This document shows, piece after piece, positions 35,614 through 45,143 of a DNA stretch of 64,000 nucleotides. This stretch comes from Muricoccus nepalensis. GTDB taxonomy: Bacteria > Pseudomonadota > Alphaproteobacteria > Acetobacterales > Acetobacteraceae. The position numbers were made by a program, and so were the translations under genes. The DNA lies in the NCBI RefSeq assembly GCF_006438825.1, contig NZ_RCZP01000022.1, forward strand, positions 25,183-89,182. The letters are read 5' to 3'. Under the pieces are notes generated by a model. That model searched no databases. It had not been told where the DNA came from and was given only the letters and a program-made list of their open reading frames with translations. The first letter of the stretch is position 1. Every line of letters starts with the position of its first letter.

Positions 35614-35955
35614 CTAGCAGGCTGCTGAAGAAGTCGGGCGGATGGCTCTGAGGGTGGCTTCGTCGCCGTCCTGGTACTCGATTTCAATCTGAAGGGAGCC
35701 GTCGCCCAGGAGTTCAGCGTAGCCCGAACCCTGGACCTCATCCCCTTCGTCGGAGCCCTTCCAGGTGAAGTCGATGTTGTCGAGGCCGTAGCCAATGCGG
35801 AGACTTGCCTGCATAGCCCCGAACGTCATCTCGCCCGATCCGTCGGCCTGAACTGTGAGACTGGCGGGTCCGACGAGGTCGAGGTAGTCTCTGTCCCACA
35901 GGTCGGCTTGGATGATGCGCCAGCGCCCCAGAAGCGGGTTGTTCTTCTCCTTCAC
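35614..35955 (-). CDS. IS passenger gene, widespread small beta-rich protein family
   Basis: A 113-residue protein translated from a GTG that overlaps the TGA of the IS5-type transposase (GTGA). It contains NPLLGRWRI, WDRDYLDLV, GSGEMTFGAM, IDFTWKGSDEGDEVQG and GDGSLQIEIEYQDGDEATL. I recall this pattern from small hypothetical proteins of many bacteria outside IS contexts, so it is probably a captured host gene; its function is unknown. Its TAG stop (35614-35616) uses the TA at the IS/target junction, so termination depends on the insertion site. It looks intact. Confidence 0.65.
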   Translation of the reverse strand: MKEKNNPLLGRWRIIQADLWDRDYLDLVGPASLTVQADGSGEMTFGAMQASLRIGYGLDNIDFTWKGSDEGDEVQGSGYAELLGDGSLQIEIEYQDGDEATLRAIRPTSSAAC

Positions 35956-37152
35956 GGAACTGGCTTTGCCAGGAGGCCAGGCAGCCGGACGAGGTTGTAG
36001 GCAGCCACTGTGAGAGTGAAGGTGCAGGCCACGCGGTCGAGGCCGTGGGGTCGGGTCTGACGCAGGCCCGCGCCCTGTTTGATCCACCCGAAAACTTTTT
36101 CGATGCGCTTTCGGATGATTTGGCTGACGCCATAAACCGGATGGCGCGTGGTGCGGCCGTCGACGGCCGAGCGCCGTCGCTTGCCGGTCTTGGTGATGTG
36201 GTCGTTGCGGGCGATGTGCGGCGTGACGCGAAGTGCCCGCAGCCCTTTCACGTGCTCGCGGGCGTCGTAGTTCTTGTCGGCCCCGAGCGTGATCCGCTGC
36301 CGCATCGTCCGACGCATCCGCCCGACCAGTCCAAGGGCCGCCTCGCGTTCGGCGGTGCCACTGGCCCGCGTCAGGCAGGCCAAGCGAACCAAGCCGGAGC
36401 GATTTTCCATCAACACGTGCCCGGAATAGGCCAGCAGACTCGACTGCCCGTCCGACTTGCGGGCGAGCCGTGCATCGGGATCAGTCGTGCTGGCATGGGT
36501 CTCGTTGCTGCGCCGCTCGCCGCGCCAGTCGGCCTCCGCGTTGCGCCCGTTGCCCATAGGTGGGTCCCGTCCATCGCTGGATCCCTCCGCCTTGGGCCGA
36601 AAGGACTTCTGACTGGCCCAGGCCTGGATCAGGGTGCCATCTACCGAGAAGTGCTCGTCAGACATCAGCGCTTTGATCCAGGGCTGAGCCACCACGGCCG
36701 CCAGGAAGACCTGTGCCACATCTCCCGCGAGCAGCCGGTCGCGGTTCTTGGAGAAGGTCGAAGTGTCCCAGACGGGGGCATCCATCGACAGCCCTACGAA
36801 CCAGCGGAACAGCAGGTTGTAATCCAGCTGCTCCATCAGCTGCCGCTCCGAGCGCACGGAGTAGAAAGCCTGCAGCAGCAAGGCCCGTATGAGCTTCTCC
36901 GGCGCGATCGGGGGGCGACCCAACCGCGCGTACAGCCCGTCCAACTCGCCAGATAGCGCCTCCAGTGCCTCGCCCACCACCGCCCGGATCATCCGGAGCG
37001 GGTGGCCCGCCGGAACGCGCGCCTTGCAACTCACGTAACTGAACAGTCCCTCCGCCTGCTCGTCTGCATCCCGCATGATAAACCGCCCCCCTCCAGCAAG
37101 CCCGAGGGAATCACGACCAGCACTACATCGCGAGTGTTTTTCAGCAGCTTGT
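35617..37152 (-). mobile_element. IS5-family insertion sequence with passenger gene, about 1,536 bp
   Basis: The ends are visible: GCAGGCTGCTGAAGAA at 35617-35632 and, reverse-complemented, ACAAGCTGCTGAAAAA at 37137-37152 (13 of 16 matching), each bordered by TA. The body carries a transposase and, overlapping it, a passenger gene, both on the minus strand. The right end lies 4 bases beyond the stop of the type III res gene, so the element landed between res and whatever followed it. Confidence 0.75.
35952..37076 (-). CDS. IS5-family transposase (DUF772 + DDE)
   Basis: An intact 374-residue transposase. The N-terminal DUF772 domain is clear (RPPIAPEKLIRALLLQAFYSVRSERQL, FRWFVGLSMDAPVWDTSTFSKNR), followed by the first catalytic Asp in FSVDGTLIQAWASQKSF, the second in TLGADKNYDAREHV, and Glu in RKRIEKVFGWIKQGAGLRQTR. 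One uninterrupted frame, unlike the element at 11.2 kb. It starts at the ATG at 37076 and its TGA overlaps the passenger GTG. Confidence 0.85.
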   Translation of the reverse strand: MRDADEQAEGLFSYVSCKARVPAGHPLRMIRAVVGEALEALSGELDGLYARLGRPPIAPEKLIRALLLQAFYSVRSERQLMEQLDYNLLFRWFVGLSMDAPVWDTSTFSKNRDRLLAGDVAQVFLAAVVAQPWIKALMSDEHFSVDGTLIQAWASQKSFRPKAEGSSDGRDPPMGNGRNAEADWRGERRSNETHASTTDPDARLARKSDGQSSLLAYSGHVLMENRSGLVRLACLTRASGTAEREAALGLVGRMRRTMRQRITLGADKNYDAREHVKGLRALRVTPHIARNDHITKTGKRRRSAVDGRTTRHPVYGVSQIIRKRIEKVFGWIKQGAGLRQTRPHGLDRVACTFTLTVAAYNLVRLPGLLAKPVP

Positions 37153-37156
37153 TAGG

Positions 37157-39742
37157 TTAATGCGTCCAGAGCAGATCGCCGACTGTGAAGCGAGATCCAG
37201 GCACGTGACGCTGAATGTCGGGGCGATATGCGACGTTAAACCATTCGCCGGAGCCGTCGCGGAACACCATCAGCGCCGAGCGGTATTCGCGATGCTCCGT
37301 CCGCACCTTGTCGGTGTTCTTGGTGGCGAAGAGCCGCCCGTCACGGCCGTCGTCCTTCACCTCCGCCAAGGCGACGCTGTTCTTGCTCCGGCGCCGGACG
37401 TCTACCCCGATGACGAAGTCGGGGTAGTGCCGGTCCCCGTTGGGCAGGACGATGGAGACAGCCCAGCGGGCCCGGCTCACATTCCTGAGCCACCATAGCA
37501 CCGTGCCGCTCTGGTCGTCGTCCAGGAGGCGGGCGAAGGCGAGCTCCTCGTTGTTCAGGTCCGACGGGAAGACGCCGTAGAGGGACTCCCCAGCCCGCTC
37601 CAGGCCGACTGGCCCCTCGTAGACGGACGGTATGTCCTCGTCCTGCCGGATTTCAACCACCTGAGCGAGGCAAGCGCGGCAAGCCTCGTGGAGCAGGTGC
37701 GGCTTCGCCATGGCGATGAGGTCCACGGCCCGGCGTAGCTCCTTGTCGTCGAGCGGGTCCATTCCGGCGTTCTCCACCTCGGTCTTGAGGCGCTCCGCCA
37801 GGGCTGGCTTGAGATCGCGCTCGTCGATGCTCTCGTTGAACCGGAAGGTGAGCTGCGCCTGCTGGGAGATGCGGAGGGCGGACAGCGGGACCGTTTCCGT
37901 GGTCGTGGTCCGGTCCGTGCCGAACACGTCCTGCTCGGTAACGACCACCTTGCCGCGGGTCCGCCTAACGAGGTTGAGGGTAGAGCTGTCGATCTCGATC
38001 CGCTGCGCCATGCAGGCGACCAAGCCGTCCATGCTCCGCGGCATCACCTCGCGCGCCAGCTTCCGGGGGAAGGCGACGTCCTCGCGAAGAGGGTAGCTCG
38101 CCAACGACGGCGGCCTGGCCTGCGGCTCCGCCTTCGGCTGCGGGTGGGCGCCCGTGAAGGGTGGCAGGCGCATCGAGAGGGGTTCAGTGAGCTCTAGAAG
38201 GGGCTGGACGCGCAGGGCCGCGGCTCGGGGGGTCTCCACGACGCCGGGCGCCCGGACCTCGATGGGTTCCGCCGTCCCTGTCCCAGAGTCGATGAAGTCA
38301 CTCTCCGGCTCCACAGGGTCCAGGAGCTCTGCAAAGCCCCCCTTCGGATCGAGCAGAACGGCCGTCCTGCTGCCGAAGTCGATGACGACGGCGTTGCCGG
38401 TGACGGTCTCGATGCCGTCCTGGATGGTCTTGATCTCCTCGGCCGCCAACATCATCCCGGGCTGAGCGGCCGGATTGGCCAGGAAGACGTATCCGTAGTC
38501 CAAGACGCTGGGCAGGACGCGGACTGGCTTCGTGGCGTAGGGGTGCAGGTGCTGCACGCGCTGATGGACCCGCATGATGCGGCCGAGGATCTGCAGGCCG
38601 AACTCGGTCCCGGTGGTCTGCCTGAGCGAGACCAGCGTCCACGCCCGAGGGGCGTCGAACCCGGTCGCGGCGGAGACTTTAAAGATCAGGATCTCCTTGG
38701 TCTCGTCGTAGGCGAGGGTGTGGAAGAACGGATCGGGCTCGCCCGAGGTGTGCACCGCCACCGCCTGAGGGGCCACGCCGTAGGCGGCCAGAAGGTCCTT
38801 GACCCGCTGGACAGGGTCTGCCTTCCCCTTCTCCTCGTTGTCCACCTGGATGAGCAGCAACGGGGTGAGCTCGATCCCGGCCGCGGCCAACGCGCCCTTG
38901 ACCCGCCTGTGGCGCTCCAGGCCCGCGAAGATCGCCACCTCCTCCATGTCGAGCAATCGCTCGTCCTTGGAATCGGGGCGGAAATGCACCGCCTTGATGC
39001 CGACCTTGTTGAGGCAGGCTTTAACGACCTCCTCCCGCCCGACCTCGATGCGGTTGACCTCACCGATCTTCGCGGCCTGCCGGAACCTGTTCAGCTCCTC
39101 GTCCTTGGGTGTGGCCGTGAGGAGGACGGTGAAGTCGGGCCGGAGCACGTCGAGATAGAAGGCGGCCGCCTGCTTGGCGGACGTGCCGAAGTTCACGTGC
39201 GCCTCGTCGATGACGGCGCCGACGTGGAAGCTCTCCGCGCGGAGAGCCGCTACCATCAGGTCGATGCCGGGAGCTTCCTCGCCGTCCACCCGCGCGAGAC
39301 GAGCGTCCTTGCTGGCGGAGGCGACGCTAGCCCAGGTCATGACGAAGACGTCGCCGTCGCGCGTCCCGCGGACGACGCGGTCCGTCCTCACGTCCCGCAG
39401 CCTGAGCCCGGAGCACTGCGATGCGAGCGCCTCGCGGGTCTGCGACACTAGGCCGGTGTAAGGCGTGAACCAGAACCAGCAGGTCTTCCTCCTCAACCGG
39501 CCCTTGGCCGCCTCGAGGGTGCGGCCGACTGTCAGGGTCTTGCCGCTGCCCGTCGGCGCGCGGAGGAGGGTCACGCCCTGCGCGAGGGCTATTTGCCGTC
39601 GGCGGGGCAGGTCAGCCTCGATCTTGGCGGCTGTGTCCGCGATGACGGCGAGCAGGGCCGCCTGCGCCTTGTCCTGGAATTCCTTGAGCGGGATCGCTTT
39701 CGAGCCGCGGGCCTCGGGCGTGTGCAGAACGGTGGCGCTCAT
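37157..39742 (-). CDS. Type III restriction enzyme, Res (helicase/endonuclease) subunit
   Basis: An 861-residue protein. An SF2 helicase core occupies residues 45-430: RAPTGSGKT (motif I), DEAH (motif II) and LTATP (motif III), with a C-terminal helicase half including QILGRIMRVHQR (motif VI). Near the end (about 800-830), HYPDFVIGVDVRRRSKNSVALAEVKDD gives the PD-(D/E)xK nuclease core with D, then E and K. With the Mod subunit it would translocate or switch along DNA and cut near unmethylated sites. Its ATG at 39742 overlaps the mod TGA (ATGA). Length is somewhat below the 900-1000 residues usual for Res. It looks intact, but it depends on Mod, which is frameshifted here. Confidence 0.85.
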   Translation of the reverse strand: MSATVLHTPEARGSKAIPLKEFQDKAQAALLAVIADTAAKIEADLPRRRQIALAQGVTLLRAPTGSGKTLTVGRTLEAAKGRLRRKTCWFWFTPYTGLVSQTREALASQCSGLRLRDVRTDRVVRGTRDGDVFVMTWASVASASKDARLARVDGEEAPGIDLMVAALRAESFHVGAVIDEAHVNFGTSAKQAAAFYLDVLRPDFTVLLTATPKDEELNRFRQAAKIGEVNRIEVGREEVVKACLNKVGIKAVHFRPDSKDERLLDMEEVAIFAGLERHRRVKGALAAAGIELTPLLLIQVDNEEKGKADPVQRVKDLLAAYGVAPQAVAVHTSGEPDPFFHTLAYDETKEILIFKVSAATGFDAPRAWTLVSLRQTTGTEFGLQILGRIMRVHQRVQHLHPYATKPVRVLPSVLDYGYVFLANPAAQPGMMLAAEEIKTIQDGIETVTGNAVVIDFGSRTAVLLDPKGGFAELLDPVEPESDFIDSGTGTAEPIEVRAPGVVETPRAAALRVQPLLELTEPLSMRLPPFTGAHPQPKAEPQARPPSLASYPLREDVAFPRKLAREVMPRSMDGLVACMAQRIEIDSSTLNLVRRTRGKVVVTEQDVFGTDRTTTTETVPLSALRISQQAQLTFRFNESIDERDLKPALAERLKTEVENAGMDPLDDKELRRAVDLIAMAKPHLLHEACRACLAQVVEIRQDEDIPSVYEGPVGLERAGESLYGVFPSDLNNEELAFARLLDDDQSGTVLWWLRNVSRARWAVSIVLPNGDRHYPDFVIGVDVRRRSKNSVALAEVKDDGRDGRLFATKNTDKVRTEHREYRSALMVFRDGSGEWFNVAYRPDIQRHVPGSRFTVGDLLWTH

Positions 39743-41621
39743 CCTTGGAACCTCCCGAGGAGGAAGTCCGGCAGGGCGCGGACCTCCGCGTTGTTCGCTC
39801 CGTCCAACGCGTCGCGCACGGGGCGCGGCGCGTAGGCGTAGACGACGAGGAAGTGGTGCTCGGCCGCCGCTGATTGGAGCGCCCGCTCCGCGCCCTCGGT
39901 GAACCTGTCGCAGTAGGCCACGGCCATGTCCTCGTCGCTGGCCACCTGCAGATCCCCGTCCTCGCGGAAGGGCGACAAGGGCAGGCCGTGGAGCGCCTGC
40001 AGCGCGAGCCACACCTGCTCGGGCTTCAGGTCGAAGGCGAGGTCCTCGAAGGCGATGCGTTGGGACGTGAGATAGGCGAAGTCACCACCGAGACCAGCGA
40101 CGCCTGGGTATCCTTCGATGACCCTCCTCACGCGCTCGGCGCAGACGTCTCGGCAAAGATTCCGGTCGAGGTTCTCCTTGGTGGCTTCGCGTGAGGAAAC
40201 CAGGATGAAGCGGCGGCGCCCCTCGTCCTCCGCGTTAAGCGCGAGCACCGCCTGGGCCGCGGTTCCCGAGCCCGCGAAGAAGTCGAGCACGATGTCGTCC
40301 GAATCTGTCGCGAAGCGGAGCAGCTCCCGGAACAGGCTCGGTGGCTTGGGGAAGCTGAACGCCTGATGCCCGAGGATTTCCTTCACGGAGTCCTCGGAGG
40401 TTCCGCTGCGCTGCGTGACGACCTCGGCGATCTCCTCGTCGGCGCCGTCGGACCTCTCGGTCACGCCGCGGATCCAGCTCGACACCAGCGAGGTCGCGCT
40501 CTTCACGTCGCGGAGATGGCGACGGAACCAAGGTCGTTCGAAACTCACGGGCTTGCCCACCCAGAAATCCAGATCGGGCAGATCCTCCCGCAGGAGGGGT
40601 GTTCGTCCGCGGTTCGCCGAGGGGACGTCGCCCTCGGCGATGGCGCGGAGCAACGCTTCCTTGGTCTCCCAAACGACCACCCGCTCGGTAGTCGGGTCCG
40701 GCCACACGATCTTCTTGCGCCGGATCCATTCCTCCATGGTCGGCTGCCGCGTCTTGGGCTGCCCCTGCTCGGCGTCCGCGCTGGCCTTCCTCTTGAGCAG
40801 CGTTCTCTTCCAAGCGGGCGGAGACTGCTCCGTCGCGAACGCCCACACCCGGGTGGGATTGCATGGATACCAGACGCCGGTCTCCGGGTCTGGACGGGGT
40901 AGTAGGCGCGCGGACGCTCCTTGAAAGAGTGACCCTTGGTTAGGTCGCCGGTCTTCCAGGCTCCGAGGGGATCGCCGTCGAGGTTCTTGTACTGGCGGAA
41001 GTCCTTAGCGGCGCCGGTGAACTCGAAGCCCGGCTTCGCGTAGACGAGGATGTGCTCGTGATCGACCGAGAAGCTGTGGTCACCGTGGTCGTTGCTCCCA
41101 GATCGCGTCTTCCAGACGAAGCTCCCCACCCTCATGCCGGGGAACACGTCCTCCATGAGGAGGTCCAGCTTCGAGCGGTTGTCGTCGTTGATGCAGACCA
41201 TGATAACGCCGTCCTCGGTGAGGAGGTCTCGGGCCAAAGTCATGCGGCGGTAGAGGAACTCGAGCCAAGTGGACTGGCGGAACCGGTCGTCGGCGCCGAC
41301 GAAGCGGTCGTTGTAGGCGAAATCTTGGTTGCCCGTGTTGTAAGGCGGGTCGATCAGGATGCAGCGGATCTGCCCGGCGTGGGTCATCCGGAGCCATCGC
41401 AGGGCGTCGAAGTTGTCCGCCTCAATGACGAGGTTGCCCCACGGGCCGGGCCCGCAGGAGCCATTCCCGCCTAGATCGAGGTTCATGGCGACGAAGTCGC
41501 CGTTGAGCGCCTGGTCGTGCGCGATTTCGTCACGCTCCCAGACCAAGCCCAGGCGACGTTGCGCGTCTCTCTTCACGAGCAAGCTCACGAGCTGCTCGTG
41601 CGTCAGGTCATCGTACTGCAC
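39739..41621 (-). pseudogene. Type III DNA methyltransferase (Mod), one-base frameshift
   Basis: The 5' part reads to DPPYNTGNQDF (catalytic motif IV) and SFKERPRAYYPVQ; the 3' part, in another frame, gives DPETGVWYPCNPTRVWAFATE and DFFAGSGTAAQAVL (SAM-binding motif I), the order of a beta-group methylase. The two frames join if one G is restored between 40890 and 40891 (minus strand CAGACCC instead of CAGGACCC). There is no simple repeat here, so phase variation by slippage is unlikely. Full length would be about 627 residues. The start is probably the GTG at 41621; an open extension to 41654 exists. Either the system is inactive or this is a sequencing error. Confidence 0.8.
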
Positions 41622-41837
41622 CGCCTTGCCCCCCGCTCGGCGTCGCGGCACCAACTGCCGCTGTCAGTCAAGACTCCCCCACGGCCCGGTCCGAAGTCCA
41701 GGATGTCGAGCCGCAGGAACCCCCGGATGAACCAATAGCGGAGGGCACCGCTTTTAGGAACCGGACCCGCCCTCGGAAGGTGTCTGGCCACACGACAGCT
41801 TCCTTGCCATTCCCAGCAGTCTACAATGCCCTACTGC

Positions 41838-42250
41838 GTCGACTCGCTTACCTTTCTAACCTCGGTCCCGACCTCCGCGCCGCCCGCCGCTTGGCCAAGC
41901 TGCCCAGTTCGCACTGGCCTAGCGGGGCGGGATCTCCTTGCCCACACTCCGGCAGGCCAAGCGCGATCAGGGTGCCCTTAGCACCTTTGTCAACTTGTCC
42001 GCCGCGCTCGGTATAGAGAGTGGCGACCATTTCATGGCAGCAGGGGAGGCCTGGGCACGCGGCTAGCGGCGCTGCGGAAGCCCCAGGGTGTGGGACGATG
42101 GGTGATGGCGGAGATCGCGGACATCAGCCCCAAGACCCTTGCGGCCGTCGAGCGGGACGAAGGTGTCCCGTTAGCCACAGCGGCCCGCGTCGGCGAGGCA
42201 TTGGGGGCGCAACTCCCCCTTGGTGCCGACGGGTGCGCCCGTCCGGTTCT
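41838..42250 (+). pseudogene. Decayed tandem-HTH (XRE-type) regulator
   Basis: Pieces in three frames recall a protein with two HTH domains: LGPDLRAARRLAKL, then ISLPTLRQAKRDQGALSTFVNLSAALGIESGDHF, then LAALRKPQGVGRWVMAEIADISPKTLAAVERDEGVPLATAARVGEALGA. At least two frameshifts separate them. No complete frame remains. Whether it once controlled the neighbouring restriction system cannot be told. Confidence 0.4.
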
Positions 42251-42619
42251 GGACGTCGGCCGCGGCGTCGGGCATCCACGACAGTTGGACGACGCCCCCG
42301 AAATCCTGGAGGGCATCTGCGGGGTGGTAGGCAGCTCATGCGCCCTGGACCCGTACTCGCCGGTGCGAACGGGGCCGCAGGCACCCGTCTGGCCCACATC
42401 CGCTACGTCGCCGGATTGAGACACCGATTTGGAACCAGAGGCCGTCAGTCCGTGGCCGAGACCCGGGGCTATTGGTTAGATGCGCAAGTTGAGGTGTCGG
42501 TGAACCACCTCATTGTCGGTGAACTGGAGGATCGCGCAGATCTTCTCGGCGACCTAGCCGGTGGTAGACTACAGTGGCGAGTCGGGCAGAGCGCATCTTG
42601 CGGCAGGCTGACGCCGTCT

Positions 42620-42930
42620 GGCGGGATGAGCCAAGTAGTCAAGGGCGGTGTTGTGGTCTTGGACAACCTTGCCGCCCACAAGATCGCCGGTTTGTGCGAA
42701 GCCTTCCGCGCCATCGGCGCCAGCCTGCTCCACCTGCCACCCTATAGCCCAGACCTGAACCCCATTGAGTAAGCCTTCGCCAAGCTGAAGGCGCTGCTGC
42801 GAAAAGCCGCAACCCGCTTTCACTAGGCACTCTGGACCACTACCGGGGGCCTGGTCGACACCTTACCCGGCCGAGCGCAAGAACTACCTTGCGCACTCAG
42901 GTATTGCGTTCGAGCAGCGTGAAGAAGTTA
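42620..42930 (+). pseudogene. IS630-family transposase C-terminal fragment
   Basis: VVVLDNLAAHKIAGLCEAF (second Asp) and LLHLPPYSPDLNPIE (third acidic residue) are the IS630 core, followed by a stop at 42770 and further family-like sequence (AFAKLKALLRKAATR) with another stop. The 5' part is absent. It is a different IS630 group from the fragment at 8151. Confidence 0.7.
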
Positions 42931-43006
42931 TAGGTATTGACCTCCTCGCAATGGCCGGACTTCCCGTCTACGAGTCGTAGGGTGGAGGAACTAGGTCAGC
43001 ACCTGC

Positions 43007-43579
43007 GTGGAGCCCTATCGGAGATATTCGCAGCAGTTCAAGGCCCATTGCAGTGCGATCGAGCCAATGCCACAAAGAGGGGTGATGACGTATGGTAATC
43101 AAAACGAGCCATTCAAGCCTTGGTGGCTCTGTTATGATCTCGTTCCAAGAGACAGCGGTTCGGCACGGCCTATATGGATTTTCGGGCGCTGGCACTACCT
43201 TGCCTTCATCCTCGGCCCACGAATCCTCAATGTCCTCTTCGGCACCCTCAAGGAGGCGGAGGACGGTGCGGCCGAGTATACACGCTACGTTCAGGCGCAA
43301 GGCGCCTGGATCGCAAAACAACGCTCCGAACGGAGTTACTCAACTATTCCAGCCGACGCTAAACTCAAGGCATTCAAGCAGGAGCTGGAAGCAGCTCCGG
43401 TTAAGGAGGAGAAGGATGTGAAATTGGGTGGGTACACGGTATTCCGCCTCAACATAGAGGGTCTTGAGCCGATGTATGTGGTCCAAGCAGACGACGGTGC
43501 CATTCTCAAAAAGCCGTTCGTGAACTGGCCCGCTGCGTTAAACGCGATTGCATACGAAACGGGGAAGCCAACCTATTAA
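43007..43579 (+). CDS. Hypothetical protein, up to 190 residues
   Basis: An uninterrupted frame with balanced composition. One hydrophobic stretch (WHYLAFILGPRILNVLFG, about residues 63-80) may be a membrane segment. The C-terminal 60 residues (VKLGGYTVFRLNIEGLEPMYVVQADDG) look like a small alpha/beta domain. No family recognised. Its stop overlaps the end of the convergent gene at 43576 by 4 bases. The true start may be downstream of 43007. Confidence 0.5.
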   Translation: MEPYRRYSQQFKAHCSAIEPMPQRGVMTYGNQNEPFKPWWLCYDLVPRDSGSARPIWIFGRWHYLAFILGPRILNVLFGTLKEAEDGAAEYTRYVQAQGAWIAKQRSERSYSTIPADAKLKAFKQELEAAPVKEEKDVKLGGYTVFRLNIEGLEPMYVVQADDGAILKKPFVNWPAALNAIAYETGKPTY

Positions 43580-43908
43580 TATTTGGCTGCGGGTGAGTAT
43601 CGCGACGGCTCGCCCCGCCAAGCCCTCTCTCGCTCGTAGCATAAAATTTCTTTCGCACTACGATCTAGCAGGCTGAACCGGCCGTGTTCGGTCTCGTACT
43701 GCTGAAGGGCCTCAAGCTTGACCTTCGCCCAGCACGTGCGCCTCCGGACGCTGGGATCAACGCTCGCAAACAGCCGCTCGTTCCAAGCTTGGAATTCCAT
43801 TTCCGCCATGAACGTGTCACCTAGTTCAAGAGATCGCTCCATCTGAGCAATCAACTTTAGTTCGTTGCACGGGTAGCGTGCCGCCCCATTGTCGCAAGTG
43901 TTGGGCAT
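43576..43908 (-). CDS. Hypothetical protein, 110 residues
   Basis: Starts at an ATG with an AGAGGA site 3-4 bases upstream (MPNTCDNGAARYPC). It is rich in Glu, Arg and Trp, with helical stretches (ELKLIAQMERSLELGDTFMAEMEFQAWNERL as a region at about 18-48). No family recognised. It converges with the gene at 43007. Confidence 0.5.
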   Translation of the reverse strand: MPNTCDNGAARYPCNELKLIAQMERSLELGDTFMAEMEFQAWNERLFASVDPSVRRRTCWAKVKLEALQQYETEHGRFSLLDRSAKEILCYERERAWRGEPSRYSPAAKY

Positions 43909-44672
43909 GGTTCCTCTTTTCTCTTCACCTGAAATGCTTCTTTCCATTGTGGCAGCTCGGAGCGTTTGGGCGGTACATTCTCGCGTGGGAAAAATGCAGC
44001 CGCCCTGGCCGTGTCTTCGTCCTCTGCCAGGCTGTGGCCGTCCGGATCAAAATATGGGGTAGCGGCAGCACACCCTCTCGCGGAGGACGATTGTACTGGC
44101 GCCGTTACCGACGTCTCGCTCCTATCGTGGAAGCCGCCGAGGAGAGGATGCGCAGCATCGGCTTTCACAAAACGGCAGAGAATGATCTCAAGTTCAGCAG
44201 AAGGACGCCATACGTGATCCGGCGAAGACAACCTGTTCCATTAAGACGCGGGTAATCGGTCGTCGGTCGCCATCGGGTTGCCAGGAACGCTTAGCCCATG
44301 AGGGGCGTCGTTCTCCTGCTGCCCCCGGGTAACTTGACCGAGTGGTCAGGTCGAGGCAGGCGGCAAGCCATTATGAGCTGCTGAACGGCGTCTTCCACGC
44401 GGATCCGCGTCTTCCCGGAGTTGGGCAAGGTGTCGCCCTCACTTATTAAGGATATCCTTGGGACGCGCTCAGACACCCTCTACAAGTCGGGGGAAATGAA
44501 CCTGGACTTGGATACTGGCAGCTATTCTACACTGCGGATGATGACTTTGGTTGTATTAGGTGGTGTCTTTGCGTCACGGGTGAGAAGTCTTTACTGTCGC
44601 TGTGGAGTGACTTCGGGTGGGAATAGGGGAGAGGACACCGAGGCCGAGCTTTTGGGGGTCCTAACAAAAATT
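43909..44672. other. Stretch without a supported gene at the accessory/core boundary
   Basis: A minus-strand frame from about 44231 to 43857 and a plus-strand frame from 43878 to 44255 are both open, but they lie opposite each other and neither is recognisable. From about 44260 to 44672 I see no gene. After 44673 the GC content and codon use change to those of the core block. Confidence 0.4.
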
Positions 44673-45143
44673 CTATCGCCCGAGGCTCATCCGCGCCGCC
44701 GTCGCAAGCTTGTCGGCGCGCTCGTTCATCACGTCGCCGGCGTGGCCTCGCACCCAGCGCCACTCCACTTGGTGCGGCTTGGCCGCGGCCAGCAGGCGCT
44801 GCCACAGCTCGTAGTTCGCCACGGGTTCCTTGGCGGCATTCCGCCAGTTGTTGCGCACCCAGCCGTGGACCCAGCGGGTCACGCCGTTGCGGACATACTC
44901 GCTGTCGGTGTGCAGCACCACGCGGCAGGGCTTCTTCAGCGCCTCCAGCGCTGAGGCGGCGGCGGTCAGCTCCATGCGGTTGTTGGTGGTGGCGGGGTCG
45001 TAGCCCGACATCTCCTTCTCCACCGCGCCGAAGCGGAGGATGGCGGACCAGCCGCCCGGGCCGGGGTTGGGCTTGCAGCCGCCATCCGTCCAGATCTCCA
45101 CGACGGCCGCCGCGGCGTCCTTCGCCGGTGCTTCAGATTCCAT
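44673..45143 (-). CDS. rnhA: Ribonuclease HI
   Basis: A 156-residue RNase H1 that removes RNA from RNA-DNA hybrids. The catalytic carboxylates are visible: Asp20 in [15 protein letters not shown], Glu in NNRMELTA, Asp in LHTDSEYV and the last Asp in NERADKLA; the His loop is [13 protein letters not shown]. Length is normal. Its start overlaps the end of thrB on the same strand by 11 bases, so the two are co-translated. Confidence 0.95.
   Translation of the reverse strand: MESEAPAKDAAAAVVEIWTDGGCKPNPGPGGWSAILRFGAVEKEMSGYDPATTNNRMELTAAASALEALKKPCRVVLHTDSEYVRNGVTRWVHGWVRNNWRNAAKEPVANYELWQRLLAAAKPHQVEWRWVRGHAGDVMNERADKLATAARMSLGR

Noticed and set aside
35378..35617. A 79-codon plus-strand open frame ending at the IS5 junction
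   Set aside because: No recognised motif, no clear ribosome site, and its stop is created by the IS target site, so it is probably a chance frame or the remnant of an interrupted gene.
39739..41621. Phase variation as the cause of the mod frameshift
   Set aside because: No homopolymer or short tandem repeat lies at the break; the change is a single G loss in a GG pair.
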